DNA of 64,000 nt, from the NCBI GenBank assembly GCA_023101885.1, contig JALPQD010000005.1:6936584-7000583 (forward strand). The letters run 5' to 3'. The position numbers and the translations under genes are program-made. The notes under the pieces were generated by a model. It had not been told where the DNA came from, searched no databases, and was given only the letters and a program-made list of their open reading frames with translations. Positions 37,863-51,121 of the stretch are shown in pieces. Origin of the DNA: Typhlomys cinereus (taxonomy: Eukaryota; Chordata; Mammalia; Rodentia; Platacanthomyidae). The first letter of the stretch is position 1; each line of letters opens with the position of its first letter.

Positions 37863-40342
37863 GATACAGACAGTGTGGTCTTCCCAGAGAGATTCTCAGA
37901 TGTGTGAGGTTATAGAATGCACTTGGTTTCTCTGTGTGTCCATTTCTTTCACAGTAAAGTAGGCCAATAAATCAGACTACTAGTGCTGAATGCCACAGTA
38001 ATTAAATGGTATAATATGTGAAAATCCCTCTGCATCTGATACAGACAAAGATGGCTTGTATTCTATGCTTTAAAACTTTTTACTCTCTTTAGAAAAGTTC
38101 TCCAGAAAAGTCCATTTGAGTCAATGATTGAAAGGCAAGCCACTCTCCCAAGGCCTCCGAATGCTAAGCACCAAGAAGGACTCCCACCTGTCCCCTGGGT
38201 CCCTGCAGATTTCTTGAGCTGTGAAGACTGTATGGCAAGGAAGCAGCAGCTCCAGTTTTCAACAAGTTGCCAGTTAATTATGAGATTTACATTAAGGTAT
38301 GTACAATTACTATATGCTAATGAAGAGAAACTGCAACTCAAATACATCAATCTTCAGCAATGTACTGATTGACTGGGGCTCCTATTATGTCTTGGACTCT
38401 ACTTCTGATTCAGATCCATATACTTATTTCTGAGCCAATTATTGCTAATTGAAATTTCTCTAGCACCTTAGATTCATGCTAAGAGTTTTTTGTTTATTTC
38501 ATCAATTTCGTTTATATTCTATCTTGTTTGGTTTTAAATCAGGAAAGTGAGAAACGGTGTGTGTTGCTGCTTCTCTTTCTTTTAGAAAGATCCATGTATT
38601 GATTTTTGGGGGGGTTGACATCCTTCCCCATTTCATCCCCTTCAAAATATCCACCTCTCCCTCCCCATCTACTCCATCTGAATTGCTTTCTCTTGTTTTT
38701 TTGCAAGCTCAACTGAAATTGTAGAAAAGATCACATCGTGGCTGAGGAAAAGATGGATCTGTAGGAGAAGGTGGTGCGACAGCTATGGGAACATACATAT
38801 TTGTAACTGACTGAAGATTTCAAAAAAGAAATTAAGAAGGACACCCGTGGAATCTTCAGCCGCACAGGTGAAACAAGCGCTCAGACAGTTCCTTCAAGTC
38901 AGTAAAAAATAAAGTTATTTATTGCTATATTGATGGATGCTTCATTTCCAGCAAGACCTACATACCTACACTTCCACAAAACGATTGATGTTGCCTTCGC
39001 CTTTGTTTTAGCAATTCTCCCCTCTCAGCTTGTTAACTCCTTTCCCAACGGAGAGGTGAGGCAATATAGGTAACATGAGACATCAGTTTGAACATCAGTG
39101 AGAGATACAGATATTTAAATCCATGTTGAATATATGTTAGCTTCGTGCATGACTTGTATATTCCATTAAAATTTAATGAGTACAATATATTCATTAAGAG
39201 ACTTAACAGAAAATATACTGGAGGGAGACATTTATACTTTTTTAAAAAATTATCTGGTAGTTCATCTTCGTAGATGGATGTGAATCCAGATTATGGTATC
39301 TTCTGCTCCGTAAATTCAGATGCATGACTAAATTAACTATGTGGGTCTGAGTTTCTAAATATAAAGTGTCCCCAATGGTATCAAAGCTCAATGTGTGATG
39401 TACACATAAATGCACAAAACTTTAGGTACATGAAAATCATACTTAAGGCCTTGATGAGCTCACATTATTGCTACCCATTGATCAAGTAGTCAGTGCTAAA
39501 TAATGAAGAAATGATCATCAGTTTTGTGGAAAATAAAAGTCTGTCAACATGTATTTTCAAACACCACCAATAACATGTAGTAATACATACACTGCAATTT
39601 GCAATTAAAGAAGTGAAGATTTTCTTTAAAAATCTGCTTATGTTACTTTCAGAGACAGAGTTACACTTACACATAAATAAAAAAGCAAGGGCCTACTTGG
39701 TGGTCAGGAGGTTGAACATGGATAAAATACATTAAGTCTGTCACCCTATTGTCACAGTATACACACCCATGTTCCATGCCGCACAGAATAAAGCCTCACA
39801 AATAAGCCAATCTGTATACAAAATACAGTAGTACAATCATATACTGTCTCACAAATAAGCCAATCTGAGGGAGTAAGTTTCCAGCTCCTTAATTACCATT
39901 CACATTATTTAAATGTTTACCTGTCTGAGAACCAGTGAAGCCAAGGACCATGCTACTTGCTGGTGCTCTCTTACCTTCCTCATTTTAGAAAGAAAAATGC
40001 TTCTCACAACAACTACAAATATTGCAATACCTTATTGTCTTAGCATATGAAAACTATCAGGTACCAACCAAAAATATGATAATTTTGATAATTCAAAATA
40101 GTGGTGCTGGTTTTATGAATATGATTAATCCTAATTGATTATTTAGGGGTTAATCCAGAGATTAAAAAATTAAGTTCATTTTTAGCTAGGTATCTGGCTT
40201 GAAGCACTGTTTCATTGGGCCACCCATAAAAACTGTTCAAGCAAAAACAAGTGTGAAAATAGTACAAAGCTTGATAGAATCTGCCTGGAAATGCAACTAC
40301 AGGGAGGAAAATTATAAAGCATTTCTTTCATATTTGTAGCTG

Positions 40343-40458
40343 TTAAAAACATTCTTGTGTTTGGGAGAAAGTCTCCTGCAGCCCAGGCCTTGAACGTGCT
40401 GTCGAGGAGAGACTGGTCTGGAGCTGATACTTCTACTGCCGCCTCCTGAGCACTGAGT
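40343..40458 (-). mobile_element. B1-like SINE, minus strand
   Basis: GAGAAAGTCTCCTGCAGCCC, AGGCCTTGAACGTGCTG and CCGCCTCCTGAGCACTGAG match an inverted B1. It lies next to the younger minus-strand SINE at 40487. Confidence 0.65.
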
Positions 40459-40486
40459 ATTGCAAGTGTACAGTTTTGGTTTACTT

Positions 40487-40763
40487 CTTAAAAATATTTT
40501 ATTAAGTGTGTGTGTGTGTGTGTGTGTATCAGAGGGTACTGTGTGTCCCTGTGGGGAACCAAGGGTGACTTCAGGAATCATCCTGGATTGCTTCTACCTC
40601 CTTCTTGCTTCCCTCTGGGATTTCCCAGGCTCTGCCCACCAGGGTCAGAAGGGCAGGCCCCCATCATTTCCTCCTGGTGTTTTTAACGTGGGATCTGAGA
40701 TCCAAACTCAGGACCTTCTGCTTGTGTAACAAAGTCTTAATCCCTGAGCCATCTCTCCAGCGC
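40487..40763 (-). mobile_element. tRNA-headed SINE, older subtype, minus strand
   Basis: Inverted head at 40740-40763 (GAGCCATCTCTCCAGC), body segment GGAATCATCCTGGATTGCTT and a (GT)n run at 40507-40528. The flanks share TTGGTTTAC with one change after it, at about 40476 and 40764. Confidence 0.85.
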
Positions 40764-41084
40764 TTGGTTTACATTTTTAAATGAGTAATACCAATGCTTC
40801 CTGGACTGAGAAGAGCTTCTCAGCTTCCTGCTGAGAAGAGCGATGATACTATTTCATTCAGGAATTAACACTTGCAAAGGGCAGTGTATGGGTAGAGCTT
40901 GGTCCCACTACACTGTTGTCTCCTCTCTTCTACTTATAAAGTGATACTTTTGCAAGGGATAACAGGAATAAGCAAATTACAAATCAGCAGCTGTCAAGGT
41001 TGCCCCTTCATTTGTAAGGGATTAAGAAAATAGCAGCATCAATTGACTTTCTCCTGAAAGCAAAGTTCTTCTTCAGTGTCATAG

Positions 41085-41440
41085 TTAGGCACAGGTGTCA
41101 ACTTGACAGCTCAAGATTTGAGTTCTGGGCACATTTGTGGAGATTTAGTGGTTGGGTTAAGTCCAGAGCAAACCTGCAAGAGATTATCTGGCTGATGGGA
41201 AGGCCCAGGTGGGTGGGACTAGGCCCTGGAATAAAATACCAAAAACTGGTTGAGAGAGCCGGCGTCTTTGTCTATACTTGGCCAGACATGCTGGTCTGGC
41301 AAGTAAGGATCGTCCCTCTCTCAGCCATTATGTACAGATGGTGTGGCCAGTTCTCTCGGCCTCGTGTTGGTGCATGCTCTCCCGTCAAGCTGGACTACAG
41401 ACTGTAACTGAACTATCAGTAAAAAATGAATCCCTTGTTC
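41085..41440 (+). repeat. Old dispersed repeat starting with a GTGTCAACTTGACA motif
   Basis: GGTGTCAACTTGACAGCTCA, later TGGGTGGGACTAGGCCCTGG and AATAAAATACC, is a layout I recognise from old mammalian interspersed repeats. I cannot name the family. Confidence 0.4.
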
Positions 41441-41815
41441 TCTTAAGCCCTTTGACAATCATTTATCAGCAGATATGCAGGCAAACTACAACATTAGCAT
41501 ATTAGAATCACTACAAAGTTAAAAAGCAAAACAGAGCATTCCACAATTGTGGGTATAACTTTACCCGTCTGCCTCTTATATCTGTTTCTTCTTCAAATAC
41601 CTACTGGTTATTACACATTGTCTTTGGCAGACTCAGACCAGAAATGTGCTAATCAATTATTTATTTATTCATTCATGGATTTATTTGTTTGTTTATTTAT
41701 AGAATGTCAGGACAACTTTGGGAAGTTCATATTTTTTCTTTCTATGTGGGCTCTAACTCAGGTTATCCTATTTGCAGGCAGGCACCTTCATGTGCTGAGC
41801 CATCTGAAACCCCTC

Positions 41816-41834
41816 TTAAACCTTTTATTTTTTT
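41816..41834 (+). repeat. Target-site duplication, left (truncated L1)
   Basis: 19-bp sequence TTAAACCTTTTATTTTTTT, identical to 42396-42414. Confidence 0.9.
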
Positions 41835-42395
41835 TCCTTTTTTTTTATTAAAAATTTAATTATACATTTTAAAATTTTTTACCAGTTCCCTCCCTCCCCC
41901 CTCCTCCCCCCAAACCCCCTCCTCCCCCTCCCCTTCCCCCAGTGCCTCCCCCCCAATTCCCAGAGAGTCCTTTATTGTGTACGCCTAACTCTCCACTGGG
42001 TCCTCCTCTCCGATGACATATAAGGACCCAGTGGCATTTCCATAAGCCCTTTCTCTTGTTCCCCTTAAGCATAAGATCACTGCTATGGCTGTCAATCCCT
42101 TGCCTCCAGGGGTCTCGGTGCCCTTAACAGATGCTAGACTTTATGAGGGCAACAGTGCGCTGGACATTGCGCAGGGCATGCAAAGTCCCATTATGATTGC
42201 TTTGGCCCCAACTATTGTTGAGAATCTTGCAAATCGTTGCTCCTCCCATCCTTTTGCTCTTACAATCTTACCGTCCCCTCTTCCGCAAATGTCCCTGAGC
42301 TCCAGGATGGGGAGAGATTAGGCTGGCCTAGTACTATGTGATTGATATAGAGTCTCTGAAGTTCTGGATTGTGGTTTGTTGATTTTCTTTTGCAG
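41835..42395 (-). mobile_element. 5'-truncated LINE-1 (3' UTR only), antisense orientation, with 19-bp TSD
   Basis: This is the reverse complement of the L1 3' UTR at about 10527-11080, including the G-rich tract (here C-rich, 41882-41955) and a T-rich end at 41835. It is flanked by perfect copies of TTAAACCTTTTATTTTTTT at 41816-41834 and 42396-42414. The right copy is followed by AAG, giving a nick site TTTT/AA as expected for L1 endonuclease. It has no coding capacity. Confidence 0.93.
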
Positions 42396-42414
42396 TTAAA
42401 CCTTTTATTTTTTT
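42396..42414 (+). repeat. Target-site duplication, right (truncated L1)
   Basis: Perfect repeat of 41816-41834, directly abutting the 5'-truncation point of the antisense L1. Confidence 0.9.
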
Positions 42415-45400
42415 AAGAATCATTTTTGATCCTGTTCATGATCACTTCTATCAGATACTTGGCTATAAGCAGAGGTCATTTAATGATAGAATGCTATAAT
42501 ATAGACATTGATTAAAGTCTTTAGTAATATTGGGAAATAAGATATTCAAAATACAGTGCTCAAGGGCACTAATTTTTCTCCACTTACTCTTCTCCAGGCA
42601 TAGAAGCGAGGACATCATTTATCTCCGAGGCCCAGCCAGATCTAGGTATTGTAGGTTTTGGGAAAGAGGTCTGGCGGCATCCAGCAAGCTCCTGTGCTTC
42701 CCAGAGTCAAAGAAGTTTGTCTATTGAAATCTCAGCTTACCATTAAACTGCCCTTTAGCCAAACTTGTCTCTACTTTTAGAAGTGAGGGGAAAAAAAGAA
42801 TACTTGTAACTTCTGATATCAGTGAATCCTGTGTAAAAAAATCATAAATATAAGTGGAATTGCAAAAATGAAGGGTTAATATAATTCTTTCATTTGTCAT
42901 CAGGCATTTTCTTCTGCACGTTTAAAAATCTTCGTGGGATGATGAGATGCTGTGGCATTATCAAGTCCAGGAGGTGTGAGGAATAAAGGTGTCAACTTTG
43001 GGGTTAGAGAAAGGCTGCCCAGCCTGTCCCAATCCTCCAGGACTTCAGAGGATGGATGGCTGAAGGAGAGGAATCTCATTCTAGCCAAGCCTCCTTCCCT
43101 AATTTCCCTCCTTACTGTTTGATCTTCTTCCTCCTTTCCCTAGAGAGCAGAGTGATTGATAGCCTAATCCAATGACTGTATTACAGACACCTCGATAGGA
43201 CTCTTTTCCTTATCATTAGCTGTTAGCCTATGGTTAAATTCACAGCTCGCTGCTTGGCACTGCCCCTGAGATTTCAGGGTCTGGCCTTTAGAAAATATTT
43301 AACATAAAACTGAAATCTTGACATCCCGAGAACTCAGATCTCTGCAAGCATTCTTTAATTAATCCAATGTACTACTGCATTGTTCTGTAAGAGACTGTGA
43401 CATGGTGAGCTGTTTCTGAGGCTTACCGAGCTGTGTAGTCCTCAATTAAACAGTCATTGACGTGTACCTACACTCACATTTTAGAACAGCAGATCTGCAT
43501 GGATATGTGAATATTTGAAATGGAGCTCATACACTGGCAATATTCTCTAGTTTGACTTTTAGAAGGGAACAATTTTTGATGAAATCATTCTTTATGGAAA
43601 CAAACACACAGAAGAAAGAAATTTGATAATTCACCATCAGTGTGACAAAGTTAAGTTTTCTTAATATGCTTGTCAGAATCTTTTGCTTGACCAAGTCTGT
43701 GAATATTTTCCTAGGAATTGTTACAGGTATTAATTCCTTTTCCCACTTTGCACACACATGTATAATAGCAGAATCATGGGTTTGTTGGGTCTTAAATACT
43801 GTTTAATCCTGTGTATGCCAGATAATATACTGATTTCAAAGCTCCTAAGGAGAGGAAGCGGACCTTGATCTGTGCAATATGCCTTTGCCCTGGCTCTAGT
43901 CTGTCAGTGCACTGCAAGTTTCTAAGACCATGGCAGCTGGGTCCCCAATGAAAAATTATGCATCTCATAAAATGCTGTTCCACTGAAATGTCAAGCCAAG
44001 GCAAGGCCGTACCTCAAACTCAGCACCTGGCATTTTCTTTCTGTCTGCTTTGTTGCCACGAAGCAAACATGAACAGTGAGGATTTGTGTAGGACAGGTAA
44101 CAGGCGAACTCGCTGGCAGAAGCCTATTATTAGCGCTCTGATCTCCTGCACAGACCAAGGATAGCTAAACAGAGAGGTGTCTGTGCCCCAGTGGAAGCAA
44201 CACAATGGAAAGGGGATTCTTTGTCAATCTGCGCATGAATATATTCAAATGAGCGTTATTTAAATGAGCATATTTCTAATGGTGAGTGTCTTTCCACCAA
44301 AGCGATCACTTACAAAGAAAATTAGAATTCTGCATCTTTATTTGATATGCCTACTTAGACTGTTCTGCAAATACATTGCAGATATACTTGTATAACAAGG
44401 TCTTGGGTAATTTGATCTGTTCAAACTTGTGATAATCTATGGATGTTTTACACATGGAAACAACACAACGAGATTTTTATATTTATTTTGGTACACACAC
44501 CAAATACGAAAAAGATAACTGAAAAGAAAACAGAAGGCTCTTCTTTTAATGATTCTTTTTGGCACAATTTATTACCACACTTTTAACCTAAATTATCTCC
44601 TCAACTAGTAGGTTATTTTAAAAATTTCAATGCTAAATCTTCAGCTCTTATTGATAGAGATAGCTATAATAGATTAAATTTTATGACAGATAGTAGGCGT
44701 GTTTTTCTAAAAGCATTTCATGCATCAATAATCACAGGATTGACACATTAAAAAAATCTAGTCCATTAAATACTACTTCCTAATAAGAAGTAGCACAACA
44801 CTGTATTCAGTAATATAATTGTGATGTGTAATGCAAGGACATAAAGCAATTCTGTTAAAATCTGCAGTGGCTCACCTATATGAAAATAGCTGTTTAAAGT
44901 GTCATTAAAGCTTCTGAGTTTCCAGCCTATTGTACATCTTCTCAGCTTCTAAGTTTTATACAAATATTCACTAGTAACTTGATCAAAGTAAGCTTAAGTT
45001 TATAATGGAAATGGATTACATTGGATTTATATTTATATAACGTTGAGTGACAGAGAATGTGCTGCTCAGTTACAATATCATCCTAATAGTTCAACCTCCA
45101 TGCCTATATAAGAAATAACTATGAATTATGCAAAATGCAGTTAATACTTAAAATCTCTTAAAGCTACATACTGATTTATATTTGTGCAGTTTTTCTGGCT
45201 GATATATTTTTATCTTTACCCAATACCACTGGACTACAAATCAATGCCAAACTTTTTGACTTGTTTCTTTTTTTTGAATTTTTGTAATTAAAACATCTTT
45301 AGGAGGCATAAAACTGCACAGCAAGAGCCCAAATAACTAGATATCAAATTATCCCTTATTTACTTGCAGACTAAGGAGCATCTATGTATGCCATTATCAT

Positions 45401-46739
45401 GTATTGAGCAATGGACATGATCATTTCTTAGACTTTCTATAATATTCTATTTATGACTACCACATGTGGATTGAAAGAAAGGTCAAATTTTGAAGGCCAC
45501 CTTTGATGAATTATTCAAAAATCAATAATGAAAGCTTATCAGCCTGCACATTGAACAAAATGAGTTCTATTTTCTTAATTAAGTTTGGATGCAATAGAAA
45601 ATTTCAAAATGAGAATCCAAATTTTAAAATCAGGAAAATTTCATTTTTTGTGGTATGTACTATATATATGTGTAACAAAACCAGAAAATGTTTTGAAACA
45701 ATAAGTTGACCTTTTGAACTGATTGGAAGTAAAATATTGTAATCCTAACATGGCATTTGAAGTTATTCTGCCAAACAATTTAAGAATTTTTTCCTATACA
45801 AGGGCCATCTTGGAAACATGTCCAGGCCAAAGGAATGTGAGCAGTTCTGACGACTGTGCCCACCCTTCACGAATGAGAAGAAAGTACAACACAGGAAGAA
45901 ACAAGAGACTTGGTCCTCATGTAGCTCTAAAGGAGGGAAGGTTATCCTCACAGAGTCAGCTGCAAGGAAGGCAGATCCCTAGCAAATGCCAAGTGAGTCT
46001 CATTGGAAATCATCATTAAGTGGCTCTCACCCACAGGGAGGACGTCATGTGAAAATGTCACCCCGCGGTTGGATAGTCCTATCTATACAGATGAGTGATG
46101 TGATCACCAAGTTAGGCTATATTAAGAGGAGCTGCTTATGTAGGGACAAGATCAGGAAAATGTCAAAATTATACACTGACACTAGAGAAAAATGAAAGCA
46201 AACCACACTAAGGAAAACATGGATTAATTCACATAAGGATGGAGTTAAGTTACTGATGAAATTAGAGCTTCTTATAATCCAATAAATAGGATAAATATCT
46301 TTTCCCTTTGCACGCATGGTTAGATATGTGTTTATGCTTGTCCTTGTGCATGCGCATGCACGCACATACGCACATACACACACACATACACAAATACACA
46401 TTTAGACCCTTGTGGGGGGACACATGTATTATCTACTGTTTGACATAAGTTTCCTCTGACCTGAATACTAGAAAAAAGGAAGTCAGGTATTTACGATTTA
46501 ACAGTATTATCTGCACTGTCCAAAGTGAGATAGAGAATATTGACTCCTTAAAAATCAATGATTGAACCAGAGATACTTATATGGTAGTGAGTTTAATCAG
46601 CCATTGTAGTTCTGAGAAAATATTACTTTTGTATGGTTTCTTCTAAGACTCTTCTTACTGTGTGATCACCATTAGTAGACCTGTACTATGAGTATCAGAT
46701 CTTGCCAGGTATTCCTCTCATGATTGAAATTCTGCTTTA

Positions 46740-46796
46740 TTGCTAGGGATATAGCTTAGAGGCCAATTCTATGTGAAGCCTTATGTTCAATACCCA

Positions 46797-46800
<4 letters not shown>
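46740..46800 (+). mobile_element. ID-like tRNA SINE fragment
   Basis: TTGCTAGGGATATAGCTTAG and TTATGTTCAATACCCAGTG resemble the ID head and B-box. A (TC)n/(CA)n tract follows. Confidence 0.5.
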
Positions 46801-46833
<33 letters not shown>

Positions 46834-46862
46834 ACACACACACACCATGTGCGCGCGCACAG
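46798..46862 (+). repeat. (TC)n(CA)n tract ending in GCGCGC
   Basis: (TC)n at 46799-46828, then CACACACACA, then GTGCGCGCGCAC. It sits at the end of an ID-like fragment. Confidence 0.88.
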
Positions 46863-47564
46863 AAGTTCAGCATCAATAAGTCATTCTTTGATTACTTCTT
46901 TGAGCATCCTCCAGCCTCCAATTTCAATTCCCTACAAGTATGTTGGGAAGAAAGTTTCTGAAAGTGTAAAGAATAGAGCAAGTCATTAGAATGGTGTTCT
47001 AGATGTCTCTCTTAATCTCTTTTACACTGCAACAAGCAGAAGTTATTTTCCCATAGGCCTAATGATTTCTTTTATTTAACAAACATACCTTTTTCTGGTG
47101 ATATGAGAACTTCAGATTTTTCTGACATGGGCTATAGTGAAAAATGTATTTTACATCATGAATATGTACATGTGCATAACACGTGTACAAATGAAAGAGA
47201 AAGTTGACCAAACAATGGTCGTCCTTATTCCTATTTCATATTTTTAAAATTTTGTTACAGCTTAGCAAACCTAATTCTATAGCATACTCATAACCAGGAG
47301 CCAATGTTGACAATCGCTGCTCTACAGTGCAGAACAATCCTATTTGAATAATTCAGCTGGCAGCTGACCTCTGAGCGCCCCTTCCCAGTGTGTTCCTGCC
47401 CATGCGCCCTAAAATGTCTTCAGAGGAACACACCAAAATGTGTGCTTTTGTTTGACGCAGGCAAACTTCACTATTCCCCTTCTTCCTCCATTTACACAAA
47501 ACAAAAAAAATCTATCTCCAAATATAAAAATCCATAATTTATTGAATAACAACATAGGCAACTG

Positions 47565-47945
47565 TTGCAGTTTCTCTTCCTGCTGCTGACAATTACAACT
47601 TAAGGGAACAACTTAAGGGAAAAAGGGTTTTATTCTTCCTTATGATTCTTGGTTAGACTTCACCGGTGTGGCAGGAAAGTTCACACTAACATCAGGAACC
47701 CAAGGAGCTGCCACACTATATGCGCAGGAAAAGCCAAGAGTGGGGAATGCTGTCTCACGTGCCAGTTTGCCCCCAAACATTGCACTTGCTCTCTCCACTT
47801 TATCTATCTACCCAGGAAGTGGTCACATTTGGTGTGGGCTGGGTCTTCCCTTACCACCTAACCATCTCCCACAGGCCTACTCAGGGTTTGCCTTAATTCA
47901 TAATTTTTCATAGATATGCTCAAAACCTCAGCCTTGAATGTTCTG
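47565..47945 (+). repeat. Old dispersed repeat, copy 2 (family not named)
   Basis: It shares with 37485 the start (TTTCTCTTCCTGCTGCTGAC, AACTTAAGGGAAAAAGGG, then TTATGATTCT and GGCAGGAAAG). Its second half differs. ACTTAAGGGAA is locally duplicated at 47597-47620. Confidence 0.45.
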
Positions 47946-48949
47946 TTAGGAACAGATAGAAAATATGCTTCCCTGTTGTGCTACCCAAACTGAACACTAT
48001 TTAGCTAAAAACAAACACACACCAGAATCCAAAGCCACAGTTCTAGAAGTTGTTGTTTACATGAGACAGCCCTGGGGATGCACTTGTTTCTGTTGAACTG
48101 TTTTTCATCCTGTAGAACCATCTAGCATATTCAGTGTGCTTTTCTGCAAGGACACAGTGCTTGAAGCTCTGACATACATGTTTGATAAGCAGTATTAGTA
48201 GTTTATGTATTGCTATCACCCCTAAAATTTCAAAACAATATTATTTCACTTAAGTTTATAAACGTAGGCTTGCTCCAACTCATGCTGAAGGTACTTCTAC
48301 TATAGAACATATTTCTGCCTTAAAATATATATTCCCTTTGCCAGTTTGAACTGCTTTTCAGGTTCTATTACTTTTAAACTATAGTGAGTATTGCTGTAAA
48401 GGAGAAAAACTATATTAATTTTGTCCTTGTGGAGAAAGGCTATTTTCCAGACAGAATGTTTAATGTGAAGGGGCCTCAGACAGAACCTGTTAGAAATGAG
48501 GTGCAGCCCCTTAAAAATGTTAGGAACATTTTGTTGTTTAAAATGAAAGTTCCACCCAGGTTTGGCTGAGCTTATCGCTCAAGTGAATATATATGAATTT
48601 ATAAATCTCTGAAACAGAGTTTATGGAAATGCTAACAGGCCCTGAGGTACGGCTGACTTGTCAGGTGCTGCTATAACTTCCAGCGTGCGTTTGCTTAAAG
48701 ACTGAGACACAAAGACTTTTCCTAATGCTGTAATTTCCGAGTTTTATTAGGTTGAGTTATAGCAGAGGAAAACATTCAGAAATTGCAGCTTAAATGAGAA
48801 AGCGGGAATGGTGTTACTTACATAAAATACTACTGCAATAGTTCTTTTATTAATTTTTCATGCCCAGCACCTTCTGTGACCTCCTTTATTCTCTTTCTGT
48901 CAACATGGCAGACTGGAAGAATTGAAAAGGGCTGACACAAAACACCTCA

Positions 48950-49470
48950 CACATGACGGCCCAATTCTCCAGGCTCCTGTATCTTTTTGGGGCCCTGGCT
49001 GACCCGGTAGGTGCCAGACCGCATTGGGGGTAATAGTTAGGACCCTGGAGAATGGCTCCTGATAAGAGAACCGTGGTGTCTAGGGTCTAAGCGGGGGCTG
49101 CTTGCTAGCCTTCCCCTTTCTGATACAGTGGGCTGAGCAGTCAATTAAGAGCAAAATAGAATCTCGTGCAGTTGTGGTTTTACCGTGGCTCATGGACACA
49201 CTTCACACTTCCCTGCAGGCGCCTCAGCACGGACTTGGCTCTGTTTGTCCATCTACCTCCGCCGTGAGTACATCTCGCTAGGACTCGGCTCTGCTTTCCT
49301 TGAATCGTGCGGCGCAGCTCCGATGTATACTTAACCACTTTCTCCATCACCAAGGAAACTAATCCCCGCATCAGCACAGTCAAGCACCTTGCAGCATTGC
49401 CTCTGCAAGGCCAAGTTCATGTTGTCACAGCGACTGAGTGTACAGGGCAGCGAGACCAGGGAGGACCTTG
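48950..49470. other. CpG-dense, GC-richer patch of unknown role
   Basis: Roughly twenty CpG dinucleotides in about 520 bp (for example CTCCGCCGTGAG and CGTGCGGCGCAGCTCCGATG) in an otherwise CpG-poor intron, about 0.5 kb beyond exon 18 in the gene direction. I recognise no repeat or open frame with known similarity. It could be a regulatory element, an old retrocopy or simply unmethylated DNA. Confidence 0.4.
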
Positions 49471-50018
49471 GGAAGAAACTTCTCAGGCCCCCTCCCTGTT
49501 TTGTCTCCAAATGCAAGTGTTTGAGGAATGAGAAAGAATAAACAGAGGTGTGAGGTCACCCGTCTTGTCAGTGGAAGCTGAAAAGCAGTGTTGTAACGGT
49601 TTGCTCTGAGGAGATGTGAAATCAGGCCCTTTTGGAAGAAAGTGGATCTTGATATTCAAGCAAGCGTGAAAACTGAGACTGGGAAAAAGTGGGGATAATT
49701 GAGATGCTCATATTTTTCTCCAAAATGGCCCTGGTTTTAGCTTCCACTAATAAGTAGCAAGATTGTCTCGGCAGTGAGAGATTCTTGAGAAAAGCACAGA
49801 TCAGAAGAGAGGAGAATTTGGAATTGGTGTGATCTCTCTCTTTTTGTATTTTCTCCTCTTGTCCCAGTAGTCACTTGGCCCTGAAATCTGGGAGCACTGA
49901 CCAAGAGTGAGGTATATACAAATTAAGATCATAAAAGACGCGATTTCCCTGCTTGCCACCTGGCCTCCTGATTCCCAGCAGTCTCCGGGGTAGCAGGATA
50001 CAAGGGGAAATCACCCAC

Positions 50019-50138
50019 CTGACACTCCTCCATAAGTCGTCCGTTTTCCCAAGCCCACAGCTGGCCAGGGTGAGCCGTCCGCTTTCAGTCCCATCAAGCC
50101 TGAGACAGTGTTGGTGGCGGTGACCCCATCTGCACCAC
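50019..50138 (-). CDS. DPYD: DPYD exon 18 (dihydropyrimidine dehydrogenase, FMN/pyrimidine site)
   Basis: Next coding exon of dihydropyrimidine dehydrogenase, downstream in the minus direction. Its first two bases complete the Gly codon split by the intron. It then reads [20 protein letters not shown], and after [17 protein letters not shown] ends in VSG split in phase 1. The length is 120 bp, as for human exon 18 (c.2180-2299). The TNT motif contains the Asn and Thr (human N736 and T737) that hydrogen-bond the pyrimidine ring beside FMN. The Val in GADGV corresponds to human V732, site of a common human variant. The acceptor is TTTTGCAG (50139-50146) and the donor is CAG/GTGGGT (50013-50021). 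The following exon is not in the window, so intron 18 here is at least 50 kb. The exon is intact, and codon changes relative to other mammals look conservative. Confidence 0.96.

Positions 50139-51121
<983 letters not shown>

Larger units (their letters stand above)
1..50018 (-). other. DPYD intron 18 (partial, at least 50 kb)
   Basis: All sequence below exon 18 is intron on the gene's strand. The next exon, which should encode the TAIRPIALRAV... segment, was looked for and not found. Stretches in which I recognise nothing beyond AT-rich unique DNA and short low-complexity runs are 1-1340, 1850-2490, 2590-4065, 11115-11900, 12200-13430, 13560-14385, 14530-15930, 16710-17765, 18600-19130, 19430-20000, 20225-21520, 22385-22768, 23880-24950, 25250-27790, 28170-28960, 30515-32405, 34800-37480, 37865-40340, 42415-46735, 46865-47565 and 47945-48940. 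The annotated repeats lie between these. Confidence 0.9.

Noticed and set aside
30000..50000. Search for other DPYD exons, especially the next one downstream
   Set aside because: No segment between splice sites matched the expected protein. The long intron 18 in human suggests it lies outside the window.
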